A stretch of DNA of 64,000 nucleotides from Trifolium pratense (GCF_020283565.1 NC_060064.1:11336266-11400265); one strand, 5' to 3'; shown: positions 11,901-24,178, counted from the first letter of the stretch. Program-made: numbers and translations. Notes: a model not told the origin generated them from the letters alone.

Positions 11901-12559
11901 GTGGACTGAGAGCAAAGACCAGGGTAGTGGCTACAGAGCTGTAAGGATGGTCAACAATATTCTGCTTAACATGGATGCCTTTCATGGCGATAAAAATTCT
12001 GGAGGTGTGCATGATGGCACTACTGTTGTCCTCTGGGACTGGAACAAAGGTGATAACCAGCAGTGGAAGATCTCGCGCTACTGTAAGTTTTCTATCCATA
12101 ACATAAAGAAAATCTCTAGTTTTCCATCCATAACATAAAGAAAATCTCTATTATGTTCCTTTTCAGCATTCAGTTTCTAATCGCCTAATACTTTTAGAAG
12201 TTTATAATCTAAAGAAAATTTTTCCGTAACATTTGTTGTATATGCTGTGTTTGTTTTCTAGTTTAATTGTTATGTGAAGACTCCCTATATAAGTTATATT
12301 GTAATCTATTACCAGTAATGTAAACATTTCCGGTTATTTTTATGACATCTTAGTTAGCTTCTCAGTGATTCAAAATTTCCAGTTATTGTGGCTTGCATTG
12401 ATTGAAAATTTCTACTGTCTGCTTAAAGTTATTTGTGCTAGCTTATATTATAGATAATAAAAAGTAAAAAAAATTGGCATCCTTTTATTTACACGTTTAA
12501 CTGACAGATGATTTTTCACATTTAACTGATTCTCGTGTTCAATTATGGTTAATGCAGGA
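8988..12559 (+). CDS. EULS3: EUL-domain (ricin B-like) lectin, EULS3 type, 4 exons
   Basis: Exons are 8988-9572, 10033-10155, 11854-12082 and one from 12558. The stop TGA is formed across the last junction (12082 plus 12558-12559), giving about 312 aa; all junctions are GT-AG. Residues 1-160 are a low-complexity leader rich in His, Pro, Asn and Gln. Residues about 161-312 form one Euonymus-lectin domain: PTFKVVTKASPNFSLTIRRG, HWYKDEKWSTRVKDKEGYPA, FALVNKATGEAIKHS, LWTESKDQGSGYRAVRMV, then WDWNKGDNQQWKISRY. Single-domain EULs with such a leader (S3 type) are nucleocytoplasmic carbohydrate-binding proteins linked to ABA and stress responses. There is no signal peptide or membrane segment. The reading frame is clean. 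If the last intron is retained, translation runs 18 codons further to a stop near 12136. Introns 1 and 2 contain TEs. EULs are not ribosome-inactivating proteins. Confidence 0.92.
9658..9795 (+). mobile_element. SINE-like insertion in lectin intron 1
   Basis: An A-box-like TCAAGTGGTTAATGAGCTC and a B-box-like GAGTTTGATTCCT are spaced as in tRNA-derived SINEs. They are followed by CAATTCTTGGTCAGTCTTTA. A similar tail (TTGGTCAGACTTTACTTACC) occurs in the last intron of the ACHT gene near 63181, and a decayed head near 28667. No TSD was found. Confidence 0.45.
10951..11356. mobile_element. TRIM-like or solo-LTR element in lectin intron 2
   Basis: Two direct copies of about 120 bp (10951-11073 and about 11236-11356) share ACATGAGGAGAGCC, AAAGACTAGTCCAAT and ACCACATTGAGCACTTTGAT. 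They flank about 160 bp of unrelated sequence. The whole starts TGTTAGGA and ends CCTAACA, and it is bounded by CAAAC / CAAAT, a near-perfect 5-bp TSD. That matches a terminal-repeat retrotransposon in miniature. No PBS or PPT could be named. Confidence 0.55.
11701..11722. repeat. (CT)n microsatellite
   Basis: Eleven CT units lie in intron 2 of the lectin gene. Confidence 0.95.
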
Positions 12560-13092
12560 GTACAACTGGAGGTACTGTGTCGACGGCTTTGAAGATTTAT
12601 TATCTATAAGTTTAGAGGACTATGATATCATTTGTTTGAGTGGTTAGTGTTTGTTTTTTAAACTTGCATGTGTTTCATGAGGTATAAATGGTTTGCGATA
12701 CAGTTATTGGTACCAGACAACCAGATATTAGATTTTTCATTAGAACAAGTGTGTTGATTGCTGTGTAACAGTATTCATTTTAATGTGATGTGTTTAAGCA
12801 TTAACCTATTTCGAATGGTGAGATTAAGCTTCATGTTAAACGCATGGTGAGCGAGGTACTTGATGCAGAACCTAACACGCCATAAATCTTGCATCCACGG
12901 TGAGATTTTGTTTAGAGTATAGAAGACGGACATTATTCTAGCCGATCCAAGTAATTTTCATTTTCATATTCTCCACCCCACAAGAAGTTCATGTCTTCAC
13001 TTCGAAAAAGAAAGAACTTCCTGTCTAGTCAAATTACTTCACAAGCTATCTTGGTATTTTATAAAAAGACATGAAATGTAGTGGCAAAGAAT

Positions 13093-13110
13093 ACACACAC
13101 ACACACACAC
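13093..13110. repeat. (CA)n microsatellite
   Basis: A short AC/CA dinucleotide run lies downstream of the lectin gene. Confidence 0.9.
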
Positions 13111-13208
13111 CAAAGCTTATAAATTATAAGTTCAACTATCCCTTCCATTCATAAATACTTACCACTCCTTGGATTTGCCCAAGCCAAAATGTCCAATTAA
13201 AAACTTAA

Positions 13209-13346
13209 GTCGTGCCACAATATTATAGGGAGTTACTTTTGTCACTCTACCGGTTACTCGTGCGCCTTATTTTTACTCATTCGCTACTTGTGCACGAGTA
13301 ACCGGTAGGGTGGCAAAAGTAACTCCCTATAATATTATGGCATGAC
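13209..13346. repeat. Near-perfect 55-bp inverted repeat
   Basis: The arms 13209-13263 and 13292-13346 are almost perfect complements. The left arm carries ATAGGGAGTTAC and ACCGGTTACTCGTGC; the right arm carries GCACGAGTAACCGGT and GTAACTCCCTAT. The loop is 28 bp. A third partial copy (GTAGGGCGGAAAAAGTAACT) follows at about 13408. The high arm identity suggests a young foldback MITE or a locally inverted duplication. Confidence 0.75.
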
Positions 13347-14189
13347 GCGGATGTTATAGGGAAAAATGTCATCCACTACTTAAGTAGCGGATAATGTTTA
13401 AGTAATTGGTAGGGCGGAAAAAGTAACTCCCATATTATAAGTTGTCCCTAAAATCTCTTTGCTTAGGTTAAACCCAATACCATTGCTTTTATGAAAATTC
13501 AATTTTAAGCCAAATACTATCGGAAGATGTTCTAGACTAGCGTGACCTGAACTTTTGTGGATAGAATGCTCGTTGCTTACCAGATTATGCTAGCAACTTA
13601 GACGAGCCACATGTAGGGAAACTTGCATGTGTGGTTCTGGCTAGAAACTTCTAAGATTATGAGTCAGTTTGTTTCAGATTCTCTAAAAATAAGATTATAA
13701 AAAAAAAAAAGATTCTCTAAAAATAATTTTTGATATTGTTCTTTACAGATTTAATTAAAAGAAATATAAACCATGATTTTTTTTTACTCAATATAAACTA
13801 TGGTTGAAAAAACATTCAAGACGAATGCATGTTTAAATAGTTTTTTCTTATTAATATGGTTGAAAAATAGTCACTAAATTATGATATTCTTTCCTTTCTA
13901 TAAAAAATTATTTCATTTTAATATATCTCTCCCTTGAAAAAATTTCTTGTCTCTTTGTACCAAAGAAAAAAAAAAATTCTTGTCTCTTATTATAAGTGGT
14001 GGGTACTTGCAATTTCACTTATATTTCAACTTTTCTGCTGAGTCAATCTCATCACTTATATAGATAATTTTCTATAACAAGATATTACTTTTTTTGTTTA
14101 CTTTTTTTTTTGGTCGAATAATCTCATCATTTCTTTTTTGTTTACTTGATAGTATAATATAAAATGGTCATGCATGTCCTTTTTTATTT

Positions 14190-15032
14190 GAAGTTTTCTC
14201 TCCCGACCCCGTCTTTCTTTTATACTCCCAAAAATCTCATTTTGCCCCTTGCGGTTTGAAAAAATTTGGCCAACTTATTTCGGTTTCTACGAACCGAAAT
14301 TTTTAAACATGGAAAAAAAAAATTGCTTTATATAAACCGAAATAACATAAATTTACCCCCCAAAAAGAAGAAAGAATTATGTGAAAATTGGTGTAGAGCT
14401 ACATGTGGTAAATTTAGCATATCTCTCTGAATATAAGTCATATGCTAATGATTTTTAATCTAGTGTAAAGAAGACAAAATTTACTACAAGATTGTCACCG
14501 GAATTGTTAAATTTCATTAAGTATAGTATGAGAAAATCTACCTACAAGTTTGAGAAAAGTTTCTGCAAAATGTTGTAGAGATACCTGTGGTAAATTTATC
14601 ATAGCTCTCTGAATCTAAGTCGTATGCTAATAATTTTTAATCTAGTGTAAAGAAGACAAAATTTACTACAGGATTGACACCGGAATTGTTAAATTTCATT
14701 AAGTATAGTATGAGAAAATCTACCTACAAGTATGAGAAAAGTTTATGCTCTGTTTCTGTACCAGTACCCGTTATTTGGTCAAACTGAACCAATGAGTGGT
14801 CGTTTACTCAGATTGGACATAGTTTAGTATTTCAAATCGGAAGTTGAGGGTCTCATGCAGCATTTATGGAGGAAATCTGAAAAAAAATTGGAACACAATA
14901 TTTCGGTTTATATTAACCAGAATTTTTTAGCATGACAAAAAGATTCGATTCGTATATTCCACAGTACCCCCAAAGGCAAAAATGGAAATTCAGGAATAGA
15001 AAAGAAATGCGGGGCTCGGAAGAGAAAATTTC
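14190..15032. mobile_element. Non-autonomous Mutator-like element with 9-bp TSD
   Basis: The left end GAAGTTTTCTCTCCCGACCC and the complement of the right end, GAAATTTTCTCTTCCGAGCC, form the TIR. The perfect 9-mer TTTTTATTT flanks both sides (14181-14189, 15033-15041). Nine bp is the usual MULE TSD length. Inside, a unit of about 181 bp is tandemly duplicated (about 14388-14568 and 14569-14750), each copy with GTAAAGAAGACAAAATTTAC. There is no ORF. Confidence 0.78.
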
Positions 15033-15041
15033 TTTTTATTT

Positions 15042-17453
15042 TTGTCATCAAAATGGTGAAGTCCAGTAAGTTGAGAAAGCAATTATAAGGCCCGCCTCAG
15101 CCCAAACCAGCCAGAGTTACCAAGGATAGTGTTTATTCAAACAAAAATGCTATTGGAACACAATGAGAACACAACATATGTATCATGTATGTAACATAAA
15201 ATTTGATTAAAAGTTAGTTGTGTTGTGGGTACTACAAAGATTAATTTTTAACTATTAATTGGAAAATATTTTATGGATTATCTCAATTCAACTTAAAATA
15301 TCTAGTTAAGTATTACTCGTGTCCACTATGACACATGATATTTTGTTTCAACTTTGTACTTTACATTTTGTCAAAAAAAAAAACTTTGTACTTTACATAT
15401 TTGTAATAGGATCCATTCTAAAAAAAATATTGAAATTGGATAGGTACCCTCTTGCGCATTAAGAATTGCCATGAAGATCAATTAAAATAATTTATGGTAA
15501 ACTGTCCACCTTCAATATAGTAATAAAGGCAACAAAAAGAAAAGTATAACAAAATTTAGAGTGGACTAGCATTTAAATATCACTAAACAAAACTCTAATG
15601 AAGCATGACGATGTTAAAAATCTTATAATTCTCTTATTCTCAAAAAAAAAAAGTAAAAATAATTCTCACATTATAATATACCGTAAATTTTGTTTGTTTA
15701 GCAATTAAAATTGGTTCCAGACCCCGAAAATTCTGTTTTAACATTTTTTTATGCCCACAGTGAAGCTGAGAATCGATCCAAAATCTCTAGCATACTACCT
15801 AAATCTTTGATCATTAGACCAAATTTAATGACTTAAAAGTTTATTTTGACATTTAAACTCATCAAATCAAATACCTAAAAGAAAGAAGAAAAAATACATC
15901 AAATACCTTTCATAAGGAGGAACAACCTTTTCAAAAGTCATTTATGTTTATTTAAGAGTTATAAACTTTGAAATACTATGGTCAAATGAGATTAACTTTG
16001 TTTTTAACGGGTAATGACGTGGATCATTACTGGCAAATCTTAGTAAACTAGTACGTATTGCTAGTAGCCAATTTATATAATTGTGTACGTGTGTCATTAG
16101 TGATCACATTCTTCTTAGTCAATGAGTAAATTATTTTTCAAACAAAATATATTTGATTAGGTATGCATATAGTTTTTTATAAATAATAAGTGTGTTTAGT
16201 GTGGTTTGGTAAAATATACTGAAAACAACACAAATTCATTGTTGTTAAAATTATAAAAGATAATTTTATAAATAAAATCACAACATTCAAGTTAATAACA
16301 TAAATATAATTGTGTAAAAAAACAAACATAAATATAATAAAATCGAATGAAAAAAAAAAAGTCGAAAATTAATTAGATCTATTTAGGTATCGTGTGTAAA
16401 TGCATTCCACTTTGTTGAGAATATTCCATGTATAAAAAATGTCTGATTTTGTACGAAAGAATCCTTAGTTCATTTAAATTTTTGATCTTGTATAAATTAA
16501 ACCCCAAAGTCATACAAACAACAATCTCACCAAAATTACACAAAAAACCAAAAATAAAACACGGAAACCAATGTTAAAAACATAAGAACACCTCATTGCC
16601 TCAAACACGATAAGACCAACCTTTCATGAAGTGAAAGAAAAAGATCTACGCAGAAAGCTACACAGATAATAAGAAAACCTCCAACCATCCTAGATCATCA
16701 AGACCCAAACCTAAATAAATTCTACCAATTCCGGTATAAAAAATGGTGCATCCCCTCATAAAAAAAAAAAATAGGGGGGGGGGGCAAATTTTTTACATAG
16801 ACACTATTTCCTTATAGACCTATTAATAAACCTTAACTCTAGTTTACTTTAAATGTTGAACTTTGTGATAAATGACAGGAAACAAGAAAGCTATAGTAAA
16901 ATAACAAAACCAATTTCTATCAATTATATTCTTCTTTGAAAACGGAATCAACAGTATATCTCATCTCTTCTTTTTCAATATCAATTATATTTGTGTGTGT
17001 GTGAATGAGACTTTTTCACCGTTGTTTCCAATCCTACTCGACCATACAAACAACGCATAGATGCATCATGATTTATGTCATCATAACTCATTTCATATAC
17101 CAGTCCATTAAAATATGTGGCATCATAAAAAAAGGTATAATTTTTTTCGGGCGAGTAGGATTGGAAATTCAACCGTGAATTTTTGTATAATTTGTATTTT
17201 TTTAAAATGTTATTGAACGGTATAATATTACTCAATATTATACCGGTGTAATTTAATCTCTTATATATTAAATATACTTAAAAATCTTCTGCAATAAACA
17301 ATTGTCATTTCATTTGTATCAAAACAAAAATTCTTTGAAGAAAGAAAATGAAATTTGGTGGCTATTTGGGGGAAAGAAAGAAATGTGTGATTGAGATTGA
17401 GAGGGAGAAAGAAAATAAAATCAGTTTTTTTTTTCTTTTATTTTTAGTATATA
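15042..17453. other. Intergenic, no gene recognised
   Basis: AT-rich sequence with homopolymer runs, including A9 followed by a run of 10 G near 16765-16785. The open stretch at 16981-17235 (minus) has no recognisable domain. A short inverted pair (GATTGGAAATTCAACCG at about 17159 and TTTCCAATCCTACTCG at about 17024) surrounds it, so it is probably a decayed repeat. Confidence 0.5.
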
Positions 17454-17754
17454 CTCCATTCGTGACAAAAATATAAGCAAAATTTATCTTTTAGGTTAAT
17501 TGCATAATTAATGTACTCCCTCCGTAATATTTTATAAGCAAAAATGCACTTTCTAAGTTCATTGTATATTTAATGTATTTGGTCCATAATATAAATTAGA
17601 TACATTAAATATACAATGAAACTAAAAAATGAATTTTTGCTTATAAAATGTTACGGATCGAGTATCTGGCCTATATATTATAAATCAAATAGTATATTAA
17701 CTATGCAATAAACCTAAAAAGGATAATTTTGCTTATATTTTATCACTAAGGGAG
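17454..17754. mobile_element. Stowaway MITE (outer copy)
   Basis: The ends CTCCATTCGTGACAAAAATA and the complementary TATTTTATCACTAAGGGAG are each flanked by TA. A second Stowaway (17516-17662) is inserted within it at a TA. Confidence 0.75.
17516..17662. mobile_element. Stowaway MITE (inner copy)
   Basis: CTCCCTCCGTAATATTTTAT at the left is complementary to ATAAAATGTTACGGATCGAG at the right, with TA on both sides. The inner copy is the younger of the two. Confidence 0.78.
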
Positions 17755-17820
17755 TATATAAAAAAAATAAAAAAATTCTTAACCAAAAAAAAAAATAAAA
17801 TAAAAAAAATAAAAAAATTT

Positions 17821-18366
17821 GTTGTGGCTAAAGCCCCACTAGGCCACAACATGGGTCCGCCTATGATCATAATTAAATTCAAACTTGCGCGTCAAACACC
17901 ACCAAGAAACAATTTCGCATTCTCTACCAACACCTCAATGGATGACACTTTTTGTGCAAACAACCTGTTATTTATTTCTTTCCATAGAGAGCAACAAGAA
18001 GCTAACCATACTACTTGAAGACCTATCCTCACCTCTTTCACAAAGAGATAAGTATTACAAAACTGTATGACATGATCAGCAACAACATTTGGTAAAAGGC
18101 CAAAGATACCTAGCCAATTTAAGGTTTTAATCCAGTTAGACAAAAACATATCCATAACCAAGTTGTCAATATTTTCATCAACTTCACACCCTCCTAGTCC
18201 TAGACAAAGCATCGAGTTCTCAAGATGTGTTCCATGACGGATCAAATTATCTTTCGAAGGTAACCTGTCATTTAGCATTCTCTAGGCAAAAAGTGACACA
18301 TATAACAGAATAACTTTATTCCAAATAACAACCTTATGTGCTGCCATAGTGACCGGAACTAGATGC
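17821..18366 (-). pseudogene. LINE remnant, 3' half (zf-RVT region)
   Basis: On the minus strand this reads KVVIWNKVILLYVSLFA, then RMLNDRLPSKDNLIRHGTH, a C-x-G segment, and WLASCCSLWKEINNRLF. This is the zinc-binding region at the end of plant LINE reverse transcriptases. The first half of the same LINE lies beyond the CACTA element at 25601-26090. Internal stops and frameshifts show it was already decayed or has decayed since. Confidence 0.8.
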
Positions 18367-18399
18367 ATTCACTAGTAGAAAAATGACTTTTGGTTTGGA

Positions 18400-18720
18400 G
18401 ATACCACTACCGGTATGTGAATACCAGTAGTGAAATACATTTGACCAAAGGATTCCACTACTGATATTTTGAAAACGGTAGTGGAAAGTTCAGAGACAAG
18501 GGATTTCACTACCGGCTTTGCTAAATCCGTAGTGGAAAGTAGACACGGTGGCAATGTCGTAATTACGTGCAAAATTGTTTTAATTATCTTCCACTACCGA
18601 TCTAGGATTCACCGGTAGTGGAATCCTAATAGTGTTATTAGTTTTTTCATATTCCCACTTTCCACTACCGATCTAGCTTATCACCGGTAGTGGAATCCTA
18701 ATAGTGTTAATTATATTTTT
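18400..18720. repeat. CACTA left subterminal repeat region
   Basis: At least ten CCACTACCGG / CCGGTAGTGG-like words occur in both orientations, including 18405, 18507, 18591, 18613, 18663 and 18689. Such repeats are the binding sites of the regulatory transposition protein in En/Spm-type elements. About 18721-20006 is the presumed leader or promoter region of the transposase gene, with no further recognised ORF. Confidence 0.75.
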
Positions 18721-20006
18721 CATTCTTCCAATTTCCCTCATTCTGCAAACGCGAAGAAGAACACACTCTCCAATCCAATCGTCCCAATTCTAGTTCTCCC
18801 TAATTTGTTCCTCAAATCGTCCCAATTTCTTCAAATCAAACACTCTCCAATCGTTCTCCAATCATTCTCCAATCTCTCCAATCTCCAATCGTCCCAATTT
18901 CATTCGCGGTTTCATTCTCCAAACCCTAGACGGAACGACGAACCTGCAAACGCTTAATCGCCTCCAAATCTCTTCGTTTTCATTCGGTAAAGGTATGAAT
19001 AAATCAAACTTCCCCCAAATTTCATTCGTTTTCGTTTTCATTCGTTTTCTGTTTATGGTTGATCTTGTTTTCATTCGTATTCGTTTTCATTCGTATTCGT
19101 TTTCATTCTTTTTCTGTTTATGGTTATTTGCTGGTAAGAAAAACACGCATTTTTCTCATTCAGTACATTTTGGTAGCATTGAATGAAGATTGGATATTCT
19201 AAGTTCACGTTTTAAATTGTGAAGGTTTTAAATTGGATATTCGTTTTCATGTGTTTTGGGTTCCTGTTCTTCATCTCTTAGTAAGTTGTTTATGGTTATG
19301 GTATCTCTAGCTAAACAATGGTTAAAAGAAGTGAAAAGTATTAAGCAGAAACAGAAAATAGACAACATGTGATTAGAAGAAAGTTAAGGATAATTTTCCT
19401 TCTGGTCTTTCTATGTTAATGTTTGTTATGTGACAAAGAAAATGGTTAGTGTTTTTTTTTCCTGATGCTATGTGTTACTGATAGTGACCCAATTTTGGGA
19501 GGGTTTTGTGTTTTTTTCTTCCACTAGTTGAATTCAAAGGTGATCTTAAGTAAAGTTACTTTTCACTTTAACACATAATAGTCTGCTTTTGGTATTTATT
19601 GGTTGAATAATTGACTTATATTTAGGTAGAATTAATACATAATTGATTCTTAGATCATGTATGAATTGAGGGTTTCAATGCTTGTGCTTTGCAGGGGTGG
19701 AGCTGTTTTCTGTGTTAGGCGGTGGTTGCTGCTCCTACGTGTTGACTGCTGCTGTTTAGGGGCTGGTGTTGCTGTTTTTTGGTGTTGTCCTCTTTGTTTG
19801 AAGTTAGAAGGTTCAATCACGGTCTCATCTACAGGTACCGATTCTATTTCAAAACATATATAGAAGCTATAAACTTAGATGCAATTCAAATTACTATGTA
19901 AAAATTCTGCTATATGCAAATTCTGTTATAGGCTATGAATTTTTATTAAAATAGGGCGAGAGAATGTTTCGCAATAGTAACAACCTAGTCATTCCTTTAA
20001 CTTAGA

Positions 20007-23000
20007 ATGCATAAATTTCGAAACGTAGGTATGGACCGTAGTTGGATGAGAGCTAATCGATTAAGTACTGAGTACAGACATGGAGTGATGGAATTTCTAC
20101 AGTTTGCGGAAAGTAATGCTGAACTAGAACGTCCTCCTCCTGAATTTCCTCCACTTTTTCTATGTCCGTGTATAAATTGTGCAAATAAAGAACCAAAACG
20201 TACTAAGAAAGAAATCATGAATCATCTAATTTGTGACGGGATTTGTCAAAATTATACACAATGGATATGGCACGGTGAAGTAGTAGCAACGCCAAGTGTG
20301 TCCCATAGAGAAAGTGGTAGTGTGGATATCGATGATCGACTAGAAGACATGATGCGTGATATTGGAGAAGATTCGTTTAAGAGGGCGCATGTGTATGAAA
20401 CTTTATGCAGTGACAAGGATGAACCATTGTATCCGGGATGCACAAATTTTACCCGTTTGTCTGCGGTGTTAAAATTGTTTAATTTGAAAGCAAAAAATGG
20501 GTGGACCGACAAAAGTTTCACTGAATTGCTTGAATTGTTGATACAAATGCTTCCAGAAGGTAATGTAATGCCAAATCGTTATTACGAGGCGAAAAAAGTA
20601 TTGTGTCCAATGGGTTTGGAGTATGAAAAGATACATGCATGCCCTAATGATTGTATATTATACCGAAAAGAGTTTGTAAACTATAATCATTGTCCGACAT
20701 GTAAGGCGTCTCGCTACAAAAAGAAAGATGGTGATTCTAGTGATGATGAGGTGACCAAAACGGGTCCTCCCGCGAAAGTCGTATGGTACCTACCAATAAT
20801 TTCAAGGTTCAAGAGATTGTTTGCTAATGCAAATGACGCAAAGAATCTTAGATGGCATGCAGAAGAGAGAAAATGTGATGGCCAAATTCGCCATGTAGCT
20901 GATTCTTTGCAATGGAAGAAAATTGACTCTTTGTTTCCAAATTTTGGCAAAGAGTCGAGAAACCTTAGACTTGGACTTGCTACTGATGGAATGAATCCGT
21001 TTGGTAATCAAAGTACTAACCATAGTTCATGGCCTGTTCTCCTGATGATTTACAACCTATCTCCTTGGTTGTGCATGAAGCGTAAATATATTATGTTATC
21101 GATGATGATTTCAGGCCCAAGACAACCAGGAAATGACATAGATGTTTATCTAAGTCCACTAATTGATGATTTGAAAGTGTTGTGGGAGGAAGGAGTGGAT
21201 GTTTTTGATTCGTATTCTGGTGAACAGTTCAACATGCGTGCCATGTTGTTTTGCACCATCAACGACTTTCCGGCATACGGCAATTTGTCTGGGTATTCCG
21301 TTAAAGGGCATAATGCGTGTCCCATATGTGAAAAAAAAACATGTTATAAGCAACTGAAAAATGGAAAGAAGACTGTTTATCTTGGCCACCGAAAATTTCT
21401 AAATCGTTATCATCCATATCGTAGATTGCGAAAAGCTTTTGACGGAGACCAAGAGAATGGTGTTGCTCCAACGCCCTTAACTGGAGAGGAAGTTTATGAA
21501 CGACAACGAGACATTAATGTTGTCTTCGGAAAGTGCCAAAAGCCAAAAGGGAGAGTGCCAAAAGCGAAAGTGCCAAAAGCCGAAAGTGAAAGTGTCAAAA
21601 GGAAAAAGCAGCCTGTTGTGAAAAGTATATGGAAAAAGAGGTCAGTGTTCTTTGATCTTCCATATTGGTCTAGTCTTGATGTAAGACATTGTATTGATGT
21701 GATGCACGTGGAGAAAAATGTATGTGATAGTGTAATTGGAACACTTCTCGACATTAAAGGCAAGACAAAAGATGGTGCACATGCTCGTCTTGATATGGAT
21801 TTGATGGGTATACGACAAGAGTTAATACCACAAAAAATCAATGACAAGACATATTTGCCTCCCGCGTGTCACACTTTGTCTAAAGACGAGAAAACAAGTT
21901 TTTGCAAGTGTTTACAAAGTATCAAAGTGCCACATGGTTACTCGTCAAATGTCAAGAGCCTTGTATCAATGAAAGATCTCAAATTAATCGGCTTAAAATC
22001 TCATGATTGTCATGTCTTGATGCAACAACTACTACCTGTGGCTATTCGTGGGATATTGCCCGATAATGTTAGGAAAGCTATATGCAGGTTGTGCTTATTC
22101 TTCAATGCAATATGTTGTAAAGCAATTGATCCATTGAAGTTAGACGAGTTGGAAAACGAAGCTGCAGTTATCTTGTGTCAATTGGAGATGTATTTTCCTC
22201 CTTCATTTTTTGACATTATGGTTCATTTGATTGTTCATCTAGTAAGGGAGATTAGATTGTGTGGCCCAATTTATTTACGGTGGATGTATCCAATAGAGCG
22301 ATACATGAAGATCCTAAAAGGGTATACAAAAAACCCACACCGTCCGGAAGCTTCGATTGTTGAGAGGTACATTGCAGAAGAAGCTATTGAGTTTTGTTCA
22401 AACTATTTGTCAGAAGTGGATGCTATAGGGGTTCCCAAGTCTCGTCATGATGGAAGATGTGACGGTGTGGGCACGCAAGGTTTAAATGTCAAGAGCATGC
22501 ATATTGATATAATTCTTCAAGCGCATTTGTATATATTGAATAACACTGATGAAGTTCAACCTTACTTGTCTGCTCACAAAAGCATCATAAAGAAAATGCA
22601 CGATAAGATGAATGAAAAATGGGTGTTAAGAGAGCATAATAAGAAATTCTCAGAGTGGTTTAAAGAAAAGGTCTGCCAAGATGATAGTGTTTCCGATACA
22701 ATAAAGTGGTTGTCCTATGAGCCTAAATGTAACATATTGACTTGGAGTGCATATGATATTAACAAAACTTCCTTTTATACAAAATCAAAGGATGACCGCA
22801 GTACCATGCAAAATAGTGGGGTTATGATTGTGGCAGAGTCCATGCACTTCTCTAGTTCCAAAGATAAAAATCCGGTTATGGCATCTACACCCTACTTTGG
22901 GGTGATTGAAGAGATCTGGGAGGTTGATTACGTTGTGTTTAAAGTGCCTTTATTTAAATGCAAATGGATTGATATCAACAATGGTGTGAGAATTGATGAA

Positions 23001-24178
23001 TTAGGATTTACACTAGTTGATCTTTGCAAGTTAGCTTATAAAGACGAACCTTTCATCATGGCATCCCAAGCAAAACAGGTGTTTTATGTCAAAGATCCTT
23101 CTAATGAACGGTGGTCGGTGGGTTTTATTTGGCTCGACATGAGTACTCTAAGTGTTTGGTGCTCGTAAGTGTACTTTCTTATTTACTACTATCTCAATAT
23201 CTGTTAATATGTTATATATCTCTCCTAACTTTAAAATTATATTCAGGTACATTCATCGTTTATGCATTGAAAACAACACCACAAATGTATATGGAATTTT
23301 GGAACCAAGTTTTCTGAACATTGTTGGTGATGCTGGGAAAAAAAGTGATCAGAGAATATCTCAAAGTAAATGCAAGAAATACATCCAGCATAAGTTAGAA
23401 AATGAAAAGAAAGAGTGTCAATTATTACCATTTAACCATGGGTAAGTTTGTATGAATTTGTGTATTTTTTTAATACTTATTTATTTTTTATAACTCATAG
23501 TTATTAACAATATAATACTGTTCTTCCACGCACGCGTACAGAGGACATTGGCAGTTGATAATACTTTGTCCAAAGATAAATACCGTGGTTGTTATTTGTT
23601 CACTACATTGGAAACTTAATCCAATAATGGAGAAAATTGTTTCAAGGTAATTAAGTTTATACTTTAGGGGTTTTGGTTATATACTATAAACATAAATTAT
23701 TACAAATTTTATATGATTTTATGCGGCTTTTTTTTCTTATGAATTAGTGTTTTTACGGTTGATCAAATGGCGAATGGCAATAGAAAGAACAATACCGTAT
23801 GGCTTTATCCACAAGTAAGTGTGGTATTCTAACTTTATATATATTTACTTTTTTGATAAGTAAGTGTGGTATTTTTTGATCAAATGTTACTATATATAAT
23901 TTGTAGGCGAGGAAACAATATAATTCAAATGACTGTGGATACTATGTAATGAAAAATATGTTGGACATTGTCACTGCTAAGATAACTGATTCTTGGATGG
24001 AGGTAATAATTTTTATTTTTTATACATCAATAATTTTTTATAACCGAGTCAAGAATAGTTTTATATTATTATTTACTTATTGTAGGTATTTAATGACCCA
24101 AAAGAGTTAACAGCTGAGGAGATGTATGAATTGCGATTACGTTGGTCAACATATTTTTTGTCGTTATTGGAGGGTTAA
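20007..24178 (+). CDS. CACTA transposase TNP2 joined to a C48/Ulp1-like protease domain
   Basis: Exons 20007-23164, 23247-23441, 23542-23646, 23748-23814, 23907-24002 and 24086-24178 splice in frame to 1237 aa. Residues about 9-85 match the transposase-associated N-terminal domain (DRSWM, CPCINC, NHLICDGI). Residues about 270-600 are TNP2 proper, with candidate acidic residues in TDGMNPFG (about 326), NDFPAYGNLSGYS (about 418) and DVMHVEKNVCDS (about 563). Residues about 735-800 match DUF4218 (LRWMYPIERYMKILKGY) and 935-1015 DUF4216 (STPYFGVIEEIWE). The last exons carry GHWQLIILCPK and QYNSNDCGYYVM, the His and Gln/Cys blocks of SUMO-protease-like C48 peptidases. No internal stop or frameshift is visible in 3.7 kb. 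The protein would act in the nucleus, binding and cutting element ends. The role of the protease-like part is unknown. The start may lie upstream if a 5' exon exists. Confidence 0.88.
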
